From NCBI GenBank assembly GCA_027069135.1, contig JALXFE010000342.1, positions 40,576-104,575 of the forward strand: a DNA stretch of 64,000 nucleotides, given 5' to 3'. Source of the stretch: Thermoanaerobaculia bacterium (GTDB taxonomy: Bacteria > Acidobacteriota > Thermoanaerobaculia > Multivoradales > JAHZIX01). The stretch's first letter is position 1. Each line of letters opens with the position of its first letter. Under the pieces are notes generated by a model. The model saw only the letters and a list, made by a program, of their open reading frames with translations. It had not been told where the DNA came from and searched no databases. Positions 35,188 through 44,291 of the stretch are shown one piece after another. The translations under genes were made by a program, and so were the position numbers.

Positions 35188-36065
35188 TCCACCACGAGGA
35201 CCAGAGCGATCAGAGCATAGAGGTAGGTCCAGACCTCACCGAAATGGAGGTTTTCAAACGAAGCGGCCAGGTAGTAGCCGAGGGTTGGGTAGCCGAAGAA
35301 CCCTAAGACCGCGGAGGAGCGTAGAGCACACTCGAAGCGATAGAAGGCGTAGGCACTGATGTCCGGGAGGGCCTGGGGCAGGAGACCGAAGAGAAAGACC
35401 TGAGCCGGGGAGGCGCCGGCAGCCCGCAGAGCCGCCGCCGCCTCGCGGGGGGACTCGTCGAGGATCTCTGCGAAGACCTTGGCCAATGTCCCGGTGTAGG
35501 GGATAGCGATAGCGATCACCGCCGCAAAATTACTGAGGCCGAAGGCCGCCAGAAAGAGCACGGCCCACAGGAGCTCATGGACCGATCGCATCAAGGAGAT
35601 CAAGACTCTCGTGCCGCCGTAGACCACCGGCGCCACGCTTCGCAAAAAGACTCTTCGAAGACGGGTGCTTCCGCCGGCGGGATCCTCGAACCACCAGGCC
35701 GTCGAAGCCAAGGAGCCGAGAATCAGCCCGCCCAACACGGCGAGACTGATGGCCGCAGCGGCGAAGATCACCGTCGTCCGTACTGCCTTCAGGACCTTGA
35801 AGGGCAAGGGCTGGGTTCCCTCGGGAACAAAATCCGCTTCGTAGGTCAGCGCCGGCTTGAAGGCCCGGGACAGAAACTCCTTGCCCTGGGCAAGGCCACC
35901 GGGCCCCGGCACCAGGTCTCGGGGGTCCAGGTCTAGCACCACAGCCGCCCAGAGCCCGGCAACCGCGAGAGCCCCGATGACCAGGCCTCGCCATCCGATT
36001 CCGCTCCTCCAGGCCCGGAGCCAGGCGCTCTCAGACCACACGGAAGCGAGGGATGGGAGCCACAT
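35148..36065 (-). CDS. PhnE-like ABC transporter permease (first permease)
   Basis: A 305-residue permease with about six membrane segments and the EAA-type loop AEILDESPREAAAALRAAGASPAQVFLFGLLPQALPDISAYAFYRFECALRSSAVLGFFG. Its start overlaps the ATPase gene by 35 bp and its end overlaps the second permease. Paired PhnE-type permeases probably form a heterodimeric channel. Confidence 0.85.
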   Translation of the reverse strand: MWLPSLASVWSESAWLRAWRSGIGWRGLVIGALAVAGLWAAVVLDLDPRDLVPGPGGLAQGKEFLSRAFKPALTYEADFVPEGTQPLPFKVLKAVRTTVIFAAAAISLAVLGGLILGSLASTAWWFEDPAGGSTRLRRVFLRSVAPVVYGGTRVLISLMRSVHELLWAVLFLAAFGLSNFAAVIAIAIPYTGTLAKVFAEILDESPREAAAALRAAGASPAQVFLFGLLPQALPDISAYAFYRFECALRSSAVLGFFGYPTLGYYLAASFENLHFGEVWTYLYALIALVLVVDWWSGALRRRFVA

Positions 36066-36858
36066 CGGTGCTCTCGCGGTTTTCCAACTCGTATAGAGAG
36101 TAGAAGTCTCGGTCGTCCAGCCGATCCGTCGGCCGGTCGAAGATCGCCACTCCGTCTCGCAAGCCCACCAACCGAGGAAGGAACTCCCGAGCCAGCTCCA
36201 GGTTGTGAAGACTCATGCATAGGGTCAGACCGGCTCGCTGCGAGATGTCCACTAGGAGCTCGACGGTCTCCCGGGCCCGGGCCGGATCGACGCTCGATAC
36301 CGGTTCGTCAGCCAGCAGCACCGAGGGCTCCTGAAAGAGGGCTCGGGCGACGGCAACCCGCTGCCGTTGCCCGCCGGAGAGACGATCCGTGCGTTCGTAG
36401 AGCTTGTCCGCGATGCCCACCATCTCCAGAATCTCGTGGACTCGCTCCACATCCTGCGGGGGAGGAAAGAGCATCAACCGCGCGGAACCGAGGATCGAAC
36501 GTCCTCCGAGCCTCCCCGCGAGAACGTTGTGCAGAACTCGCAGATTCGGCACCAGGCTCAGATCTTGGTGGATGGTACCGATGCGGCGGCGCACTTCCCG
36601 AAGCTGCCCAAGGCTGAGCTGCTTTATGTCTTGAGAGTTGAAACGGACGGCTCCGGAGGTCGGCCGCTGGGTGCCGCTCAATAGCCGCAGCAGGGTTGTC
36701 TTTCCGGCACCGCTGGGGCCTACGAACCCCACCCGCTCCCCGGGCCCGACCCGCAGATTCAGGCCGTTCAGCGCCCGGGTCTGGCCACCGAAGAGCACCG
36801 AAACCTCCTCGAGCTCGAGGCTGGCTCGTCGTCCCTTCACGGCACCTCCACTCCCCAA
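36031..36858 (-). CDS. PhnC-like ABC transporter ATPase
   Basis: A 275-residue ATPase with all motifs: Walker A GPSGAGKTT, Q-loop (TIHQD), signature LSGGQRQRVAVARAL, Walker B VLLADEPVSSVD and switch His in SLHNLELA. The segment after the Q-loop (LSLVPNLRVLHNVLAGRLG) is characteristic of the PhnC branch. It energises the adjacent pair of permeases. Confidence 0.9.
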   Translation of the reverse strand: MGSGGAVKGRRASLELEEVSVLFGGQTRALNGLNLRVGPGERVGFVGPSGAGKTTLLRLLSGTQRPTSGAVRFNSQDIKQLSLGQLREVRRRIGTIHQDLSLVPNLRVLHNVLAGRLGGRSILGSARLMLFPPPQDVERVHEILEMVGIADKLYERTDRLSGGQRQRVAVARALFQEPSVLLADEPVSSVDPARARETVELLVDISQRAGLTLCMSLHNLELAREFLPRLVGLRDGVAIFDRPTDRLDDRDFYSLYELENRESTDVAPIPRFRVV

Positions 36859-36907
36859 CCTTCGGGTTTGGGAAAACCGGCGGCGCAGACCTCCGATCGG
36901 TGGCTCT

Positions 36908-37837
36908 TCACCGCAGCATTCCTAACTCGAGAGCCACACTCCGGATGCCCTCGAATTCGCCATTGGTCGCCTTGATCAAACGCTCTCTCGGCAGCGCCCG
37001 GAGCAATGCCGGATCATCGATGCTGACGAGGGCCTCCTGCAGGCGATCGGTGAATCCCTCTCCGAAGGCTGCGTCGAGATCGGGACGTGCCGTCCAGTTG
37101 TAGTCCGCAAAAAGGGGTGTCTTCCAGATGATTCGAGCCACGTCCGGGTCGGTCTTTCCGCTCTGAACCCGCTTGTTGTAGACCTTGTAGTTGACGACTC
37201 CGACCTGGTATTGGCCGGATTCCACCAACTCGACGGTCTTGTCGTGGCTGCCCGAGAAGCCTACCGGGTCGGCAAAGAACTCCGACGGAGTCTTGCCGGT
37301 GGCCTCGCGAATGAAGTACTCCGGCAGCAACCGACCGGAGGTCGAGCTCTCAGAACCGAAGGTGAACTTCATCCCCTCGATCGCCATCGGAAACTCCTCT
37401 TCGGACTCCAACCCCGTCGACGCGTGGGCGATGAAGTAGGAATAGTACTGGGGATCCGCCGCACCCTGGGCGATAGCCTTGGCTCCCGGCACCCCTTCGC
37501 GGGCCTGTACTCCCGTCAGACCGCCAAACCAGGCGAAATGAACATCGCCGTTGCGAAACATCTCGACAGATGCCTGGTAATCGTGGGAGGGGACGTACTC
37601 GACGGGTACCTTAAGAACCCGGGACAGGTGCTGTGCCAGAGGCCGAAACTTCTCCTCGAGCTCGGTCGTGTTCTGGTCCGGAATGGCGCTGAAAAGCAGC
37701 TTGGGAACCGGCCTTGAGCCCTTGGAGGACGGTTCCTGACCAGCTCCGTTGCAGCCCGCCAAGGCCACCGCGACAGCAGCCACCCCAAGGGCTGCCAGAA
37801 GGGCCGATGAGCTCGGAAATTTCTGCGAATATCTCAT
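36908..37837 (-). CDS. PhnD-like substrate-binding lipoprotein
   Basis: A 309-residue protein with lipoprotein signal (VALAGC). The PhnD-type fold is marked by LLFSAIPDQNTTELEEKFRPLAQHLSRVLKVPVEYVPSHDYQASVEMFRNGDVHFAWFGGLTG, the anion-binding region FGSESSTSGRLLPEYF, and SGSHDKTVELVESGQYQVGVVNYKVYNK. Family members bind phosphonates, phosphite or hypophosphite. It lies 18 bp behind a porin and downstream of selD, so the ligand may be selenite or a selenonate-like oxyanion. That specificity is inference only. Confidence 0.85.
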   Translation of the reverse strand: MRYSQKFPSSSALLAALGVAAVAVALAGCNGAGQEPSSKGSRPVPKLLFSAIPDQNTTELEEKFRPLAQHLSRVLKVPVEYVPSHDYQASVEMFRNGDVHFAWFGGLTGVQAREGVPGAKAIAQGAADPQYYSYFIAHASTGLESEEEFPMAIEGMKFTFGSESSTSGRLLPEYFIREATGKTPSEFFADPVGFSGSHDKTVELVESGQYQVGVVNYKVYNKRVQSGKTDPDVARIIWKTPLFADYNWTARPDLDAAFGEGFTDRLQEALVSIDDPALLRALPRERLIKATNGEFEGIRSVALELGMLR

Positions 37838-37855
37838 AGGCTTTCTACCTCTCGC

Positions 37856-39283
37856 CTAGAAGTTATAGGTCAAATAAAGATTCGTTCGGTTGTCGGTGCC
37901 GTCGGCCAGCCCCTTGAACTCTGTCGTCCAATGGAGAAAATCGATTCCGACGAGGAAGGATGGAGCGAGGCGGAAGCGGTTGACCAGGTACCAGGATCGG
38001 TTCTCCGTCCTGCCGCCCGCCGGTAGGTCGGAATCTTCCGGATCATCCAGGGTGAAACCGCCATACACCGAGTAGATCTCGGTAAGTTTGACCCCCAATT
38101 CCACCCAACCACCCTCGCTGTCGATCTCCTCCCCAGTGCTCCGGTTGATCCCCTGTCCGATACCGCCGCGGAAGTCGCTCAAGTTGCTGCCGCTCCAAAG
38201 CTCGCCCTTGAGCTGAACCCGCTCGCCTAAATCGAGAGTGTAATCGACCCCCACCGAATAGCTGGTGAACTGATCCTCCCCGGCAATGGTGGTGGTGGTT
38301 TCTTCCCAGCCGCGATGCCCCCAAAGCCCGATCTTAACTCGATCTCCGTTGAAGCCAAACCGCGTCTGGAGATTCGGGAGCGATGAGTCGTCGCCGTCCC
38401 GCACCCCGTCGCCATCGAGATCTTTGCGATCGATGGCGCCCGTCAGGCCGATGCCACCGACGAAAGAGAATCCCGTATCGCCAGCCTCGTAGCCGACCCG
38501 AATCTGAGGGCGGCGATCCCCCAGGTTGCCGGCGTTCCACATCAGGCTGTCGCTGTTGACCGTCGGATAGAGGGGGGAGAAGGCGTCCCAGGTCTGGCCG
38601 GCCAAAAGCGACCACCTCTTGCCGGAAAGCTCGAGCCAGCCGTGGCGCATGCGGATCGCCTCTCGCGACTCGGAGCCGCCGTTTTGAAAATCGATCTCGA
38701 TCTTTCCGCGGATTGTGGCGTTTCCGAGCTTGCCGACCTTGGGGCCCGAGAAGTTCATTCCAAAGCGGGTCAGACGGGGGTGAAAATTGAACTGGCTGTC
38801 TCCCGGCGGTCCCAGGCTGGGATCCTCCGAAAGGATATAGCTCGGGAATTGAGGATGGTTGGGCCGCGAGTCGTCAAAGATCGCATCGAGGCGCACGAAT
38901 CCGTAGAAGGAAAGCCGACTGGAGCCGATCGCGACATCCTTGGGCAAGACGGCCCCTTGATCGCTCACGGCTCCGGCCGGGGATACGGAGCCTGCCACCA
39001 CGGTAGCCGTCGACAACACCGCGTCGGGCCGAACTTCCCGACCCTCACTGCGGCGAACCTCCGGAGACCTCGAGAGCTCGGGTGAGGCGGAATGAGGGGC
39101 ATCGCCGTCCGGGCTGCCGCGCAACTCCTCCAACAATGCGAGAATCTCCCGGTTTTGAGCCTCGAGAGCGGCGATCCGCCCCTCGAGGGCCCGCACCCGT
39201 GGATCTTCTTCGGCCTGGGCAGAGCTACCGGCCACAACCATCACAGAAACTAGAAACATCACAGACATCCAGACAAACTTCAT
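37856..39283 (-). CDS. DcaP-like outer-membrane porin
   Basis: About 475 residues from ATG 39283 (an upstream start adds 19 residues before the signal peptide). A signal peptide is followed by a short coiled coil (VRALEGRIAALEAQNREILALLEEL), a linker, then a beta-barrel beginning SRLSFYGFVRLDAIFDDSRP and ending in the C-terminal aromatic residue (NLYLTYNF), as in trimeric DcaP-type porins. It sits between selD and the PhnD-type binding protein on the same strand, with 66- and 18-bp gaps, so it is probably the outer-membrane entry for the same solute. Confidence 0.85.
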   Translation of the reverse strand: MKFVWMSVMFLVSVMVVAGSSAQAEEDPRVRALEGRIAALEAQNREILALLEELRGSPDGDAPHSASPELSRSPEVRRSEGREVRPDAVLSTATVVAGSVSPAGAVSDQGAVLPKDVAIGSSRLSFYGFVRLDAIFDDSRPNHPQFPSYILSEDPSLGPPGDSQFNFHPRLTRFGMNFSGPKVGKLGNATIRGKIEIDFQNGGSESREAIRMRHGWLELSGKRWSLLAGQTWDAFSPLYPTVNSDSLMWNAGNLGDRRPQIRVGYEAGDTGFSFVGGIGLTGAIDRKDLDGDGVRDGDDSSLPNLQTRFGFNGDRVKIGLWGHRGWEETTTTIAGEDQFTSYSVGVDYTLDLGERVQLKGELWSGSNLSDFRGGIGQGINRSTGEEIDSEGGWVELGVKLTEIYSVYGGFTLDDPEDSDLPAGGRTENRSWYLVNRFRLAPSFLVGIDFLHWTTEFKGLADGTDNRTNLYLTYNF

Positions 39284-39349
39284 AACACTCCCATCCAATC
39301 GCTGTGGTTGCCTCGATCCGCCTCTATCCGAGAGGGACACGACCTCGCG

Positions 39350-40411
39350 CTAACCGAAAATCAATCGTTTCCCGCCCTCGAGGGGCTCTACGGTACCGAC
39401 CACGCAGGCCTCAGGACTGCCCTCCTTCTTCAGCTCCAGGACCAGGCCGTCGGCCTGGTCCTCGGGCACTGCCACCATCAAACCACCGCTGGTCTGGGGA
39501 TCGACGAGCAGGCCCTCCTCCCAGCTGGCAAAAAACCGATCGAATCGAGCCTTGCCCTCGATCACCTTGCGGTTCGTCCCGTTGACTCCCGTCGTCCCTC
39601 CCCTTTGGTAAGCCTCGGCGGCTTCCGGCAAGAGCGGCAACGATCCGAAGTCGATCCGTAGGGCGCCCTCGGCTCCCTCCGCCATCTCGAGGGCGTGCCC
39701 GGCCAGACCGAACCCCGTGATATCCGTTGCCGCGTGGACATCGAAGCCGGCAAGAACCTCCGCGGCTCGCCGGTTGAGAGTCGTCACGGATTCAAGACAC
39801 CGGCTCATCGCCTCCGGCGAAATCTGGGCTTTCAGATTCGCGTTGAAGACTACACCGGAACCGATGGCCTTGGTCAAGATCAGCCGGTCGCCGAGCCGAG
39901 CTCCGGCGTTGGCCCAGAATCTCTCGGGATGGACTAAGCCGGTGACGCTCAAGCCGAATTTCGGCTCCTCATCTTCCGTGGTGTGCCCGCCCGCGAGAAC
40001 CGCGCCGGCTTCCGTAATCTTGCTGAGAGCTCCGGCGATGATCTGCCCGAGAACCTCCTGCTCCAACCTCTCCGAAGGGAATCCCGCCAGGTTCAAACAG
40101 GTGATAGGCCTCCCCCCCATGGCATATACATCGGAGAGGGCGTTCGCCGCAGCGATCTGGCCGAAGACATAGGGATCATCTACCGGCGGGGTGATGAAAT
40201 CCGCCGTCACGACGAGGGCGGTATCTTCGCTCAGGCGGTACACCCCCGCATCGTCACTGGTTTCGAATCCTACCAGCAGATTGGGGTCTTGAGCCTTCGG
40301 CAGGCTCCTCAATAACTCTCCGAGCCCGACCGGGCTCAATTTGGCCGCTCAGCCGCAAGTCTTGGCCAGACTGGTCAGCGTCGGCTTCTTGAACAAGGCT
40401 CCTAAAGCCAT
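39350..40411 (-). CDS. selD: Selenide, water dikinase (selenophosphate synthetase) with Sec
   Basis: Makes selenophosphate from selenide and ATP, the selenium donor for Sec-tRNA. The frame from ATG 40411 contains one in-frame TGA at 40351-40349, codon 21. Read as Sec, the N-terminus ends TSLAKTCGUAAKLSP, the known SelD active-site motif with Sec in the Cys17 position and the essential Lys three residues later. The total is then 353 residues, the normal length. The rest includes DDAGVYRL, TADFITPPVDDPYVFGQIAAANALSDVYAMG and AGGHT. AAAGGAG precedes the ATG. It lies 34 bp after selB. A gene caller starting after the TGA would miss the catalytic residues. Confidence 0.95.
40322..40337 (-). promoter_or_regulatory. 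SECIS-like hairpin of selD
   Basis: On the minus strand a perfect 6-bp stem GAGCCC/GGGCTC (40337-40332 with 40327-40322) closes the loop GGTC (40331-40328). The loop starts 17 nt after the UGA, the same spacing and the same loop as in the ArsC-like gene. Confidence 0.85.
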
Positions 40412-40445
40412 GAGTCTGCACTCCTTTAAAGGTTTCGAAATCCTC

Positions 40446-42416
40446 CTAAATTCCCCTCGAAACTGCGACCGATGATTGACGTAAAACCAGTCGCTCGTTG
40501 TCGACCCGTCGGGTCAGGCCCGTCGAGTCGAAATACTCCAGGAGGGGAATCGCCCATTTGCGACTGAGCCCGAATTTCTCTTTGAACTGAGCTACGGAAA
40601 ACCGTTGCCACGAACCTTCAAGAATCTCGTCCCGGACGGTACTCACCGTCGAAGTTGCGATCAAGGCTCCGTTGGGAAGCCGTCGCAGATGACCCTCTTG
40701 AGAAAGGAAGCGAAGGGCAGATTCCAGATCCTCCCTCTGCCCTGGGTAGTCTTCCTTCAATTCCCGTTCCCCCGGCGGATCGAAGCCGGCATCTTCGAAC
40801 CGACGCCGGAGATCCGCCACGAGCTGTGCCTCCCGACCCTTTAGCTGGACGGTTCGGCCCGGCAGGACCAGCAGGTCCCCCTCGGCCTCCAGAACTCCGG
40901 ATTCCTCGAGCCAGGACAGGTAGACACGGCTGACGTGCGGGGGAACCGGGGGCAGGATTCGCCGCAGAGCCTCGGCCTTGGGAATTCCCGGAGCGAGGCG
41001 GTCCCTCTCGAAATACTCCTTGAGAACCCGCTGAGCCCGCTCTCGGACCTGCTCGTAGACACTGCTTGCCAACCACCGGCAAGGGCTGTCCTGACTCTCG
41101 AGAATGGGACGTAGCTCTCCCGCCTCGGTCATCTCGTCCAAGAGTGCGGTGACTTGTTTCTCCTGCCTGCCCAGCCTTCTCGCCAGCTCCCCCGCCTCGA
41201 GCCCCATCTCCCGCCGGTCCCGCGCCCAAAGCAGGCTCGCTGCTCGGGAGTCACCGCAGAGAGCCTCTAACGCCGGGACCAGATCGAGACCGCGACGGCG
41301 CTGCCAACCCGGATCTAGAACCTCGCCGCCGCCGAGGGTGGTCGCCGGCGAAGGGCGGCGCAGAATGACCTTGTCGCCCCGAACGGCGACCATGGGATCC
41401 CGGAGTTTCACCTCCACGATTCCGCCCTCCCCGGGTTCGATCCGGGACGGACTCAAGGGTCGCACCATGCCCAGGACATCGCTTGAATAAAGATGCAATC
41501 GGATGGGGATCGGATCTTCCAAAGCCTCAGCGACATCGTCCAGGAGAGTGAGACGCAGGCAAAGACTGTGACTGGCGGCAAAGGCGCCGGTGCTGACCAG
41601 GCGCATTCCACGGGAAAGATGCTCGAGGCCGGTACCGGCGAGCTGTACCGACGTCCGCTCCCCGGCGAGAGCCTCTTCGCGAGCCTGCCCATGAACCTGG
41701 AGACTCCGGACCCGCACCGGCATCTGCGTCGGCAGGATCTCCAGAGCCTGCCCGCGCCGGATCCTCCCGGAGGCTAAAGTCCCGGTCACCAAGGCTCCCA
41801 AACCTTTCAGCAAAAAAGCTCGATCGATCGGTAAGTGCGGGGGATCGTCGAGATCCACAACGACTTGGCACTTTCCAGCCATTTCGACCAGAGCGGATCG
41901 CAGCTCTGCAATCCCTTCGCCGGTAACGCTCGAAACACGAACAATTCGGGAGCCGGAAAACGCAGAGCCCTCTAGAAACTCATCGACTTCGAGCTCAGCC
42001 AGCTCCAGCAGATCGGGAGTTACCAGGTCTACCTTCGTCAACGCGACGAGGGCGGAAGGGATCCCCAACAAAGAACATATCGCGACATGCTCGCGAGTTT
42101 GCGGCATGACTCCCTCGGTCGCCGCCACCACCAGGAGGACGCCCCGAATCCCGCCCATTCCTGCCAAAGCGTTATGCAGGAACCGCTCATGGCCTGGAAC
42201 ATCCACAAATCCTATCTGTAAATCTCCTTCCATCAACTGGGCGAACCCGAGGTCTATGGTGATACCTCGCTTCTTTTCCTCTTCCCAACGATCACAGTCA
42301 ACACCCGTCAGGACCCGTACCAATTGCGTCTTACCATGATCGATGTGACCGGCGGTACCGATCACAACTCGACGAAGATCTGAAATGGAAGTTGAGCTGG
42401 TAGGCAGTGGAGTCAC
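40446..42416 (-). CDS. selB: Selenocysteine-specific elongation factor
   Basis: A 656-residue GTPase that carries Sec-tRNA to UGA codons by binding the SECIS hairpin. G1 is GTAGHIDHGKTQLV, G3 FVDVPGHERF, G4 ALTKVDLV. Translation-factor domains 2 and 3 follow, and the C-terminal 250 residues hold four winged-helix modules ending GLSRKWAIPLLEYFDSTGLTRRVDNERLVL. Length is normal. It is between tRNA-Sec (37 bp upstream) and selD (34 bp downstream) on one strand, so it is probably co-transcribed with both. Confidence 0.96.
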   Translation of the reverse strand: MTPLPTSSTSISDLRRVVIGTAGHIDHGKTQLVRVLTGVDCDRWEEEKKRGITIDLGFAQLMEGDLQIGFVDVPGHERFLHNALAGMGGIRGVLLVVAATEGVMPQTREHVAICSLLGIPSALVALTKVDLVTPDLLELAELEVDEFLEGSAFSGSRIVRVSSVTGEGIAELRSALVEMAGKCQVVVDLDDPPHLPIDRAFLLKGLGALVTGTLASGRIRRGQALEILPTQMPVRVRSLQVHGQAREEALAGERTSVQLAGTGLEHLSRGMRLVSTGAFAASHSLCLRLTLLDDVAEALEDPIPIRLHLYSSDVLGMVRPLSPSRIEPGEGGIVEVKLRDPMVAVRGDKVILRRPSPATTLGGGEVLDPGWQRRRGLDLVPALEALCGDSRAASLLWARDRREMGLEAGELARRLGRQEKQVTALLDEMTEAGELRPILESQDSPCRWLASSVYEQVRERAQRVLKEYFERDRLAPGIPKAEALRRILPPVPPHVSRVYLSWLEESGVLEAEGDLLVLPGRTVQLKGREAQLVADLRRRFEDAGFDPPGERELKEDYPGQREDLESALRFLSQEGHLRRLPNGALIATSTVSTVRDEILEGSWQRFSVAQFKEKFGLSRKWAIPLLEYFDSTGLTRRVDNERLVLRQSSVAVSRGI

Positions 42417-42453
42417 TCACACACTCCAACAAGAAGAATTCAACAAAAAATAG

Positions 42454-42552
42454 TGGCGGAAGTGCATGGGAATCGAACCCACACCCCGTACAGCAACCTG
42501 CCGAGACTACGGTTTTGAAGACCGCGGGAGGCACCAGCCCCCGAGCACTTCC
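42454..42552 (-). tRNA. selC: tRNA-Sec (anticodon TCA)
   Basis: A 99-nt minus-strand tRNA with an 8-bp acceptor stem (GGAAGTGC with GCACTTCC), discriminator G and encoded CCA. The anticodon loop CTTCAAA has TCA at 42518-42516, which reads UGA. The T-arm (GGGTTCGATTCCC) is clear, and the variable arm is long, as in bacterial tRNA-Sec. The 5' base lies only 6 nt after a good -10 box. Confidence 0.96.
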
Positions 42553-42558
42553 AAACAA

Positions 42559-42587
42559 ATCTTAGCCCGCAATAAGATATTTGTCTA
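42559..42587 (-). promoter_or_regulatory. Promoter of the tRNA-Sec/selB/selD operon
   Basis: On the minus strand TAGACA (42587-42582, one mismatch to TTGACA) is followed by a 17-bp spacer and TAAGAT (42564-42559). Predicted transcription starts at or next to the first base of the tRNA, leaving almost no 5' leader. Confidence 0.7.
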
Positions 42588-42838
42588 TAGGTTTTTGGTT
42601 CAATTCTTCAAAATTCTACCGTCCGCTAGATCGAGAAGCTGGAGATTGAAATTCCATATACATTCGATCCGTCTCTCCAATGAGATTTCCGATAGTTCTT
42701 GCTACGGAACCTATCGACAATGCCATTACATTCGACGGAGATCGATCGGAAAAATCGATACAAACAACCCGAATTCAAATCGCCTACCTTTCTAAACGAA
42801 TATCTCCCTGGATTCGACCACGATGCCGCATAGGCTGC

Positions 42839-42844
42839 TACAAT
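42839..42844 (+). promoter_or_regulatory. Putative -10 box of selA
   Basis: TACAAT ends 9 nt before the selA ATG. A weak -35 (TCGACC, 42814-42819) lies 19 bp upstream. Transcription would begin within a few bases of the ATG, and no ribosome-binding site is seen, so selA may be translated from a leaderless mRNA. Confidence 0.4.
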
Positions 42845-42853
42845 TCAACGGCT

Positions 42854-44272
42854 ATGAAAGAAGGACACACGGCCCAGACGCTGTTGCGCAATCTCCCGAA
42901 GGTGGACCGCCTCCTCTCCTCGCCTCACTTCGTTGATCTCCTGGGGACCTACCCACGCCGGCAGGTCGTAAGCGAGCTGCGAGAAGCGTTGAATGACCTT
43001 CGGCAGGAAATCCTAGAGGATCAGCGATCGATGGAGGACCTAGACCCCGAGGCCATCCATGGCCGCGTCCTGGAACGGCTGGTCCGTCGAGCTCGTCCCT
43101 ATTACGAGCGGGTGATCAACGCCACCGGGGTGATCTTGCACACGGGCCTCGGCCGAGCTCCCATCGCTGCGGACGCCGCCCAGGCGCTCCGGGAGCTCGC
43201 GGTTCGCCCTCAGCGGATTGAAATCGACCTCGAGACGGGCCAGCGGGGAGGCCGGGATCGAGGCTGCGACCTGCTGATTCGTGAGTTGGTGGGATGCGAG
43301 GCGGCGACGGTGGTCAACAACAACGCCGCCGCCACAATCCTGATCCTCGCTGCTCTGGCCCGGGACCGCCGGGTACTCCTTTCCCGAGGGGAGTTGGTGG
43401 AGATCGGCGGCTCCTTTCGCATTCCGGAGATCATGAGCGAGAGCGGGGCCATTCTGGCGGAGGTGGGGACCACCAACCGCACCCACGAACAGGACTACCT
43501 CCGCGCCCTTGACGAAGACACCGGGATGATCCTCAAGGTCCACACCTCCAACTACCGGGTCGTGGGCTTTACCAAGGAAGTCGACATTCCCACCCTCGTC
43601 GCCATGGGCCAGGAACACGGAGTGCCGGTGGTCCACGATCTGGGCTCCGGGTGCCTGATCGATCTGGCGAGCCATGGCCGCCCCGGCGAAGACCTGGTGC
43701 GAGACTCCATCGCCGCCGGATGCGATCTCGTCTGCTTCAGCGGCGACAAACTCCTCGGGGGCCCCCAGGCGGGGATCATCGCCGGCCGCAAGGAAGCGGT
43801 GGACCGGTGCCGTCAGCACCCATTGCTGCGCGCCATGCGCCCGGGCCGACTCATCTACACCGCCCTCGAGGCGACCCTACGCCTCTACCTCGAAGATAGC
43901 CCCGTCCCTCGAATTCCCATCCTCGAGAAGCTCCTGGCGTCGGAGGGCGAGCTTCGCAAGAGGGCCCTACGACTGGCCCGGCAGCTGGATGAGATCGAGG
44001 GATACGAGATCGAAGCCGTCGAGAGCCTGTCCCAGGCCGGCAGTGGTTCCTTGCCGACCCGCGAATACCCAAGCTGGGCGGTGAGCGTGAAGCACCGAAA
44101 AGCCTCCGCCCAAGACCTGGCCCAGGCCCTGCGCAGCGGCCAACCCCCGGTTCTCCCTCGGATTCGCGACGATGTCGTCCTACTCGATCTGCGCACCGTA
44201 GAAGACGACGAATTCTCTCTCCTCAAAGCGCGCTTAAGGGAGATCTCTGCGGAGTCTCAGGGCGGGGCCTAG
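42854..44272 (+). CDS. selA: L-seryl-tRNA(Sec) selenium transferase
   Basis: A 472-residue PLP enzyme that turns Ser-tRNA-Sec into Sec-tRNA-Sec using selenophosphate. ATG 42854 begins MKEGHTAQTLLRNLPKVDRLLSSP, the normal N-terminal domain. Key parts are RARPYYERVINATGVILHTGLGRAPI, AATVVNNNAAATILIL and the PLP-lysine segment FSGDKLLGGPQAGIIAG. Length is normal. It is divergent from the tRNA-Sec/selB/selD operon and converges on a small minus-strand frame. Confidence 0.95.
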   Translation: MKEGHTAQTLLRNLPKVDRLLSSPHFVDLLGTYPRRQVVSELREALNDLRQEILEDQRSMEDLDPEAIHGRVLERLVRRARPYYERVINATGVILHTGLGRAPIAADAAQALRELAVRPQRIEIDLETGQRGGRDRGCDLLIRELVGCEAATVVNNNAAATILILAALARDRRVLLSRGELVEIGGSFRIPEIMSESGAILAEVGTTNRTHEQDYLRALDEDTGMILKVHTSNYRVVGFTKEVDIPTLVAMGQEHGVPVVHDLGSGCLIDLASHGRPGEDLVRDSIAAGCDLVCFSGDKLLGGPQAGIIAGRKEAVDRCRQHPLLRAMRPGRLIYTALEATLRLYLEDSPVPRIPILEKLLASEGELRKRALRLARQLDEIEGYEIEAVESLSQAGSGSLPTREYPSWAVSVKHRKASAQDLAQALRSGQPPVLPRIRDDVVLLDLRTVEDDEFSLLKARLREISAESQGGA

Positions 44273-44291
44273 CTCTTCCGGAGGAGTCCCT

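Larger units (their letters stand above)
42553..42853. other. Divergent intergenic region between tRNA-Sec and selA
   Basis: An AT-richer stretch than its surroundings. It holds the promoter for the tRNA-Sec operon and a likely selA promoter. An in-frame upstream extension of selA (from 42680) is not conserved-looking and is not taken as coding. Confidence 0.6.

Noticed and set aside
34237..37837. Phosphonate uptake as the default role of the PhnDCEE genes
   Set aside because: The family allows it, but no C-P lyase, phosphonatase or phosphite dehydrogenase is nearby and the genes follow selC-selB-selD directly. It is kept only as an alternative.
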